From: Aspidiotus rigidus
Lineage: Eukaryota; Arthropoda; Insecta; Hemiptera; Diaspididae
Length of the DNA: 64,000 nt
Direction: 5' to 3'
Assembly: GCA_035079385.1 (NCBI GenBank)
Contig: JAVHKY010000075.1
Location: 1-64,000, forward strand
The translations under genes were made by a program, and so were the position numbers. Numbering within the stretch: the stretch's first letter is position 1; every line of letters starts with the position of its first letter. The notes under the pieces are model-generated. The model saw only the letters and a program-made list of their open reading frames with translations. It did not search any database and had not been told where the DNA came from. Of the stretch, positions 56,901-64,000 are shown one piece after another.

Positions 56901-59259
56901 GAACTCGACTTCAGCTTCGTGTGAAGTCGGTGCGTAGCGTTCGAAGCTTTCTCGCTTTTACGACTTCGACGAGTCTATAAAAAAAAACGGTTCAAAAAGT
57001 GAGCATCAGCTACGAGAAAACGCGTTCACCTGTAATTTTTTCCTCCTTTGTCTGAAACGAACTTACGAGAGGTGCTCATCGAGGTAACCCAGTCCATTAA
57101 ATCCAAAGTACAAATACTGCGCAACCAAGCAGAAGTCAATGTCTAGAACACGCTGCACGCGGCAAAGTATTTTATTTGATTTTAAAATGGTCATACTAGG
57201 AGGTTGCACAATGGTCCATAATCAGTTTCTAATATATATCGTATGCAGTTTGTGTAGGTACTTTTGTGCTTAAGCTGATCTTTAGTACGCAGTACGGCGG
57301 CACATTTTTGATAAGGGGAAGGGGAGATGGTGTTTACATCATTTTTCATACGCACGAATTCCATAGAGAGGAGAGGATTTAAAAAAAGAACGACGAGTAC
57401 GTTTTGTATACGGCGCGCGAATGAAAAAAATTGAACATCCGACTAGAGTTTACCGCGTAGGCGGTTTTTTTCGTTTCCTTCTTGAAGTTATGATTGTACA
57501 AATATACATGCTGTATACATATTCTAACACTTCGTGACAGTATATTAATCCGTTCGTATTTCAACCGCATCTCCAACCTCAGCAAGGTCGACGAATTACA
57601 CACGTGCTAATTTTGTAATGTATTCACAATATTATTGCGATGAAAAATCTTGTGTAGCAGCAGAAAGTCCTGTAGTTTCGGAAAAATTAATTTCATTTCA
57701 TTGCCGGACATCCGACGCAAGAGAGGAAGATCCTTTCGACTCAAAGTTCAAACTACCGCTAGATCATATCGATAGTTGGACAATATTTTTCAAGGTACTT
57801 CTATTTTCACTAGAATTTTGTCGCGGTGTCCATTTATTATTCAGAATGCCAACAACGGGTCAACTATCGCTCATTTTATCCTTTTTTGCTCGGAATACAA
57901 AACCCTATAACCTTCTGCACAAAGAATTAGAACAAATTTGAGGTTCAGAGATGGGTGAGTAAAGAGAAAGCGAGACTCTAAGCGAAACTCTGGAGTTGAG
58001 TTCTAAAAGCAACGAGGACTCTTCAACAAGGGCCCCTTTGCTCCCTCCGTCACCATTTTGTCTACGAATACCATCAAGTTCCCTTGAGATCGACTGGTCC
58101 ACGCAACTTGATAATCTCGGTGACTACAACCTTCTATTTACTACTTTTAACTTGATAATGGTGGCAATAACCCAAGTCCTCGGCAATCGATAAGATCCAC
58201 AAAGTAGTTAGCAAAATTAAACGTCCGAGATGTCAGCAGCAAATAGAGGACTCTGGTGCTCTTGGTAAATATCCCAAGGGCTTGGTGAAAGCTAGATAGA
58301 AAAATAACACGATCCTCAGAAGAGCTCTACTCAATCTCAGCACTATTACAGAAGAATGTGGCCACAATTGATAAGAAATTTCATGTTCGGCAAGTTTCAT
58401 TCTCTTTAGTTCCTTTGAAAACGCCTTATTTTTTGAGATATCTTTGTTCAAGTGAGTACATAAGGTAATGGAGAAGAACACGCAAAATCATTAATCACCA
58501 TATGACATGACAAAAAGGTTTACCTTTTCGTCCTTGTTTATCAGCTTATCCCAGAGCGGAATAAACCGGTCTGGAGCGAAACGTATTGGCGCCGGAGTGA
58601 AATGAACCGGTTTCAAAGTGAAATAAACCCGGATATCAGAAAAAAATACAGAGCTTCAAGTTCAAGTTAATTACATTAGCTTTTGGCTGACTTAAGGCTT
58701 AAAGCCAATCATTGGAAAAATTATTAGTCGACTTGAAACTTAAAAATAACGGCGAAAACAACGGCTCAAGCTTCAGCTCTAGTCAATCAACTTGATATCC
58801 CTGCCTTAGGAACTCTACAATCGATAAAATTGGAAACGTGGTATGGTTTTGCTATGTGAATCTTATTAAAAACACAATTTCAAAATGAGTCGATAACAAA
58901 GCTATTAGAAATTAGGGAAAAAAAAATTTGTAGAGCGCGAAATTTCCAGGCACTTTCTCATAAAAATATCGATTTCGATAAATTTTAGATATTCTGCTAC
59001 TGATTACCCACGCTACCCATTCATTGTCTCCACCATGGCGGCAATTTGAGGAAGTTAGCAAAAAAAAGTGATGAAGTAAAAAAAGTCATCCAAAAATGCT
59101 AAAATTATATCATCTAAAAGGAAATTGAAAGGACAACACCTTTTGCTCTTTGCATCTTCCATGAAAAACAATCTGAATCGGTGAAATTAAAATTTTGTTG
59201 GTATGTTGTGTTATGGTAGAAAACACCATTATCTTTTTTTATGTAGAACAGGTAGCGCT
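53976..59259. other. No gene recognised
   Basis: Mixed non-repetitive sequence. Overlapping open frames of 77-111 codons at 54185-54707 on both strands have no domain or splice support. 56260-57000 is notably CpG-rich. 58590-58800 has short aaaccgg and agcttcaagttcaagtt-type repeats. Confidence 0.35.
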
Positions 59260-59423
59260 CCTAGCGGGACCTTTATTCGCGACGCTTAGCTAAGCCGAAG
59301 TCATTAGCCGTTAGCCGAGCAATTTTCATCCAAAATTAGCTAGGCGTCAGCTAGCTAATGAAAGCACGTTAGCCATTTGAATTGGAATTGCTAACGGCTA
59401 ATATTTTCTCTTCCTCACACCTC

Positions 59424-60290
59424 GACCCTCCACACTGGAGTGATCTCTCCCTTACTTTCAGCCGTTAGCTTTTAGCTTTTAGCCGTTGACCATTCTATTT
59501 TGGTTCAAAATTGGCTAGCTATTAGCTAGCCAATGAGACCAGAGTATTGCAGCCGAAAATTTCAGCTCAAACTTACGACCTTGGAAACTTTGGCTTTCAG
59601 CTTCGGCTTTTGGAAAAATCCAGCTGGCTTTTGGCTTAATTTGGATAGTTTAATTCAGCTGATTTTCGTCTGATCAATATGCAAAGATCACGAGAATTGG
59701 AGTTTTGACACTTGTGCGGAAGATAACATTCTCCAGTTTGCCTTCATCTCGATTGGATGACTGCACTACAAGCTTCTATGCTGAAGGCCAAATAGCTGAA
59801 CAGAACCGGAATCGAACGGGGTGTCGTGAGGCCATTTCCATGAAGATGATTCTTCGCACTCAGTTTGGGGTGCCCTTATAGTTTTTTTTTTTTGTTTTTT
59901 AACTATAAGAAATTAAAGTTTGAGGGGGGGGGGGGGTTCTTCATTAGACCAGGAGATCACGGCCCTCTTGAGAATGGAGCAGTTGAACATTCAAGCAGTG
60001 CACTACCCTACTTTGCGGGAATCATGAGCTAGAAAAAATCAGAAAAAATTTGTCTTATTTTAGCTTTCGGCTTACAGCTGGCTGCAATACTCTGAATGAG
60101 ACTAGCTGAACCGTTAGCTGATAGCCAAAGCCACCCTCCACATTGCAGTGACTTCTCCCCTACTTTCAACCGTTAGCTTTTAGCTCTTAGCCGTTAACCA
60201 TTCTATTTCGGCTCAAAATTAGCTAGCTGTTAGTTAGCCAATGAGACTAGGTCAGCCGTTAGCTGATAGCCAAAGCCAATCAATTTGAAG
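59424..60290. repeat. Two direct copies of a TTAGCCGTTAGCTTTTAGC repeat
   Basis: ccctccacactggagtgatc through gctagccaatgagac (59427-59539) recurs at 60131-60250; the hAT element at 59540 sits between them. Rich in ttagccgttagc and gctagctaa motifs. Confidence 0.7.
59540..60094. mobile_element. 555-bp hAT-like element, TSD AATGAGAC
   Basis: TIR cagagtattgcagcc/ggctgcaatactctg, with perfect 8-bp duplications aatgagac at 59532-59539 and 60095-60102. Subterminal gctttcggctt-type repeats. No transposase. A G run lies at 59923-59936. Confidence 0.88.
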
Positions 60291-60330
60291 GGTTACCTTT
60301 TAGATAAGTTTTTCATGTTTATGCTTCATA

Positions 60331-60793
60331 GACCGATTCTCCGGCGACGTCACAGTGTTGGTAACAGTGAGCGATAGTGAGTCAAAGTACCCATATTTGT
60401 AATCGATATTACGATTATTGGGCCAATCATGATATCAATTTCCATAAAAATACACAGGGGAAGATTTGATCACATACAATTGTGGAGGTATCTGTAAAAA
60501 GGGCCTCCGTTCCATAAGAAATACATTGAACGGAGGCCCTTTTTACAGATACCTCCTCAATTATTCAAAAACAAGATGTTCCTAATGCCTTAGAGATCTC
60601 TATCTAGAAGTTCTGTGGAATTCAAATATGTAGCTTTTATTGCTTAACGTACTTCTTGTTCTTGAATACTAGTGAATGATCGAAACGTTCCCTGTGTATT
60701 CTTATGGGATTCTAAAATGGCTGCCCCAAAGCCAGCAGCAGAGAACAAGCATTCAATCAAAATCAAAGATCTTGACGTCACGGGGAATCGGTC
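60331..60793. mobile_element. 463-bp TA-flanked MITE, second copy
   Basis: TA-gaccgattctccggcgacgt at the left and cttgacgtcacggggaatcg gtc-TA at the right. Shares the gcagcagagaacaagcattc and gatcgaaacgttccct modules with 13436-13833 in reverse orientation. Carries the hairpin at 60478-60563. Confidence 0.75.
60478..60563. repeat. Near-perfect hairpin, about 35-bp stem, 15-base loop
   Basis: ggaggtatctgtaaaaaggg cctccgttc is paired by gaacggaggccctttttaca gatacctcc; the loop is cataagaaatacatt. Lies inside the TA-flanked MITE and is absent from its other copy. Confidence 0.85.
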
Positions 60794-60826
60794 TATTTTG
60801 TAGAGTCGTTGACGATACACTCACTA

Positions 60827-61024
60827 GACAAATACTTGCATTGTTGAAAAAGTAGACGGTTTCTTGGATACTACCGCGAGGGTGCGCTGCGGGTTAACCA
60901 ACAGAGTAAAAGAGAGGGAATATTGTTCTCGCTCTGTTACACCCACGTTTTAACACATAGCGCGATCTCGTGGTGCGCCGTATCTAATAAACCATCTACT
61001 TTTTCAAGAATGCGAGTATTTGTC
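60827..61024. mobile_element. 198-bp MITE
   Basis: agacaaatacttgcattgtt gaaaaagtagacggtttctt at the left is inverted at the right (ctactttttcaagaatgcga gtatttgtct). The interior contains a cgcgagggtgcgctgcg/cgcgatctcgtggtgcgc partial pair. Confidence 0.65.
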
Positions 61025-61903
61025 TGGTACACGTGCATGTATAGTCATTGGTGGTACAACTGTTTCAGTTCTTCGACTATAGATATGCTTTGTATGGACT
61101 GCGCGAAGCCCGTGAAAAAGTGGTAGTGAGATCTCGCCCGTTTAAAAACACGTCGCCCCGCCAACGTGACTGAGAGCTGCCATTTGATTAACGTTGCCGC
61201 CAAAGTGACTGAAAGGGATCTTGCTACCACTTTTCAACGAGCGTTAACACGCATTAGCGCAGTCCAAGTTTCAGTTGTAGAAAATGATGCGCATGGTAAA
61301 AGTTGTAGTTGAAGGACGTAACGCGCTCTATCAATACTCCTGTAACTATAATTTCTGTCTCATTATTCGCCAGTAAGGGCTCTCCTAGGAGCGCCACTTT
61401 CCACGCTACACTTGAAAGTCATGGTGTGTAGTGATTTCATAAAAATAACACAGGAATGATTTTTAAAAGTTCCTCACTACATAATTGATCAATCATTTAA
61501 AAAAAAAAAAATGAGATATAAAAAAGTTGGAGCCGAGTCCACTCCAACAATGTCAAAACTCTTTCAGAGATTTAGGTGGCTTTCCATTTGAATTTTACAA
61601 GAAAGAAGAGCAAAAAGAAAATATGTTGTTTAGTCACTATCACTCATTATCACCTTTGAGTGCAATCTTTGGAGAAATTCCGCATAGCAGCGCATACTCC
61701 GCCCTTATTGGCAAATTACTATTATACTATTAATACTCGAAGACGTGTCTTGTTAGCGCTCCTTGAAAAACTTACGGATGACCGGCCCAAATCACAGTTT
61801 CCGTGTGTACAAGTTTTGAAGTCTGCATCATCGAGTACGTATTGGGCTTAAAAAAAATACAAATCTTTAGATGATGTATTCACTAAATGCAATGGCGACT
61901 GCA

Positions 61904-62499
61904 GTGTGGGGATCAACATTTTTTTTTTCCTAGTGGAAAAAGTGGTCAATAAATTTTAAAAAGTGGGGGAAAAGTGGTTAAAAAGTGGCTAGGAATTTGA
62001 ATTTTCGGCTGCAAAGCAGATGAATTATCAAATCTGCTCGCATTGTACTCGTTTTTCACTCGTTTGAGTATGAATCCTTCTAACAGATAAATTATTTTCT
62101 AGTGTCCTTCAGCTAAAAATTCTTATAAATAAAAAGAATTACTACAAAAATGAAAAACTCTATTGACAATATCGACAGGAGAATTTAAATTCATTCTAGG
62201 TACATATGATCAACTCATTTTTTAGTGGAAGTTTGTTTGAAAATAGCATTTTGTCGATTGTTCGAGGCCCTATTCAACCATTTCAAATTTTCATTCTTTT
62301 CATTCATTTTCTTCACATTCTTCTATTGGAATTATTTATAATTTTTGTCGTGAAAAAAAAAAATAATTGAAAATATTTCATTTTTTAGCTCAGAAAGGTA
62401 AAAAAGTGGCTCAAGTGGCGATTTTTCAAAATAGTGGCTAAAAGTGGCTACAATGAAAAAAGTGGCTTTTAGTGGAAAAAGTGGTCTAATCCCCACCCT
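61904..62499. mobile_element. 596-bp hAT-like element, AAAAGTGGCT repeats
   Basis: TIR agtgtggggat/atccccaccct (one mismatch), flanked by gcgactgc (61896-61903) and gcgactga (62500-62507), an 8-bp duplication with one mismatch. Both ends carry many agtggaaaaagtgg-type repeats. No transposase. Confidence 0.75.
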
Positions 62500-62507
62500 G
62501 CGACTGA

Positions 62508-64000
62508 TTGGACCGTGATCATGTGAGTCGCTTCATCACTCTTACAGTAGCGAGCGGTACCTGGTGAATATTTAGTTCAATCGCTTGTAACAGCAGTAGG
62601 CATTCTCCTCCTTGATATCAGCCAATCAGAATCCTCAATCCCAAATAAACGTTCTCACGATTGGAGGAATTTAAATCTCATGTTTTCATAAAGTAGCTTT
62701 CTACGGCCCATAATTTGACGTTCCTCCGCAAATTCTACTCGACTTTCTTACGATGAATTTCTGTTCTATAATAGTGTTTCGAGTGTTCAGACGCAAAATA
62801 ATACATCGTCGATTAATGAATCGTTGAAGACACCACTCCTTGTTGACGGTTAAAAAACGAAGATTTTACTACACGTAGTATTCCTTATTCATAGTCCAAT
62901 GAAATTTTGATATAGCTTTGAAACAATTAACGGAACATACAATAATGCGGGTCGTTGCAGGCGTTCAAGCATAATGAATCGTTACTTGCACTTTCATTTG
63001 ACGAGGATGAATTAAACACTTTACCGTTTTTCGTAATGAAAAGTCCGACTCATTTCTAACAGAGTTCGTACGTATTATACTTCAATCACAAGAGTATTGT
63101 TGCAGCAAGACTCTAAAGTATAATAAAACTGACGCTTCGAAAAGGTCCGATGACCGCCGTAAAGTACAAGACCCAAGTGAGAATTGGCCGAAGTACAAGT
63201 TTGTACCATAAAAAATTATGTAAAAATGCAATCTTCGTGTACTCGTTAAATACATAACGACGAAGCCACCTGTCATACACGCTGCAATTCATAAGACGAC
63301 GCTATTTCCAGTTTATTTGAAAACTAGGAAGACTCCAATGAAACACACCGCAAGACTAATTCAACTCCTACAGCGATACAGACGATCGGAGAAATTTTGA
63401 TGCTTGGCAACAGCTAGTATTTTATTGAAGAATAAAGTTATCGGAATTTTTTGAAATTTTGCATCACTCTTACATATTTCGAGTGAAGTATCGTATTCCA
63501 GAGTCAATGATAGAACTATCATGCTTAGAATTTTGGTCGTTAAGCCAAACGATTTCTCCATCCTCATACTGATCAATTTTTTTGTTTCTCTATCCTTTTC
63601 AAATACATTTTTCTGACAAATCAATCATAACCTGTTTTTGGCAAAATTATTGAAATTACAGTTTGTAGAAAGTTATTGTTTTCTTCACAACTCCAAAACT
63701 TTCCTTACTCAGCACAAAAAATAAGTTACAATGCAGGCGACCTAGAGTGAGAACGACGAGCCGAAGGCGAGTTGAGTAAATACGCGAGAACCCAACTTCA
63801 TGTCACCCTTGAAGCAAGACACTATTTTCAAATGGCTTCAAATCGCTGATATACGAAGAGACTACAAGTACTCACTAAAACTTAATTTTGACACTCACAA
63901 CCGATATGAAGTCAACGTAAGACAGAAAATTATTTCTTTCCTCATTATTTGATTCAGTCCAATGACGGTAAGCGAGAAAAACAGCGACATTTAATTCGCT
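62508..64000. other. No gene recognised
   Basis: A+T-rich non-repetitive sequence to the window end. Minus-strand open frames at 63082-63276 and 63361-63624 lack domain or splice support. Confidence 0.35.

Noticed and set aside
57066..57084. Possible first exon with ATGAGCACCTCTC before gtaagttc (minus strand)
   Set aside because: Only four codons, with no supporting upstream promoter motif or phase partner; kept as a hint only.

Overview
This is eukaryotic nuclear DNA: intron-split coding exons with GT-AG borders, many non-LTR retrotransposon, hAT, Helitron and foldback copies, long microsatellites and an A+T-rich background. The LINE types and the one recognisable host gene point to an insect; I cannot name the species from the sequence alone. 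There are no bacterial-style operons, CRISPR arrays, rRNA or tRNA genes that I can support.

Host gene. The only convincing host gene is on the minus strand. Ten well-supported exons and one probable micro-exon lie between 24520 and 9384, and their phases join into about 807 codons without a stop. The first has a spectrin-repeat-like helical segment with a motif I recall from Klarsicht/nesprin proteins. A conserved acidic, serine-rich segment follows in the exons at 11.5-10.9 kb. The best name is a klarsicht (klar)-like LINC-complex protein. Neither the start codon nor the C-terminal KASH anchor is in view: the last exon seen ends in mid-codon, so the gene continues below 9384, and more 5' exons are expected above 24520. 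Most of the window is therefore probably intron, flank or 5' region of this gene.

Repeats by region. 1-7.5 kb: short inverted-repeat (MITE/foldback) elements, plus a small plus-strand ORF with a polyadenylation signal (5581-5856). 13.4-15.4 kb: a TA-flanked MITE, then a three-level nest of hAT-like elements, each with its target duplication. 16.9-17.2 kb: a gypsy-type integrase relic. 19.7-24.1 kb: foldbacks and long-TIR elements. 25.7-29.2 kb: a 5'-truncated LINE with RT and RNase H, split by an R1-clade LINE whose 5' part is inverted, between 17-bp duplications. 36.3-40.9 kb: a composite in which minisatellite-core elements sit in a TIR element and a Helitron sits in one minisatellite unit; the larger core has about 55 copies of a 45-bp unit with higher-order structure. 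43.7-47.8 kb: further copies, a duplicated block and a 1.2-kb foldback with a 4-bp target duplication. 50.8-52.0 kb: a second copy of the Helitron. 52.3-53.5 kb: ATTT/AATT microsatellites and local duplications. 53.7-62.5 kb: more hAT and TA-MITE copies and a near-perfect hairpin.

The most interesting content is the mobile-element architecture: a minisatellite-core family that grows and hosts other elements, Helitron ends fixed to the base by the pre-insertion sequence, and a hAT whose ends carry TATCGATA, the known DREF binding site. All calls were made by eye; no database search was run.
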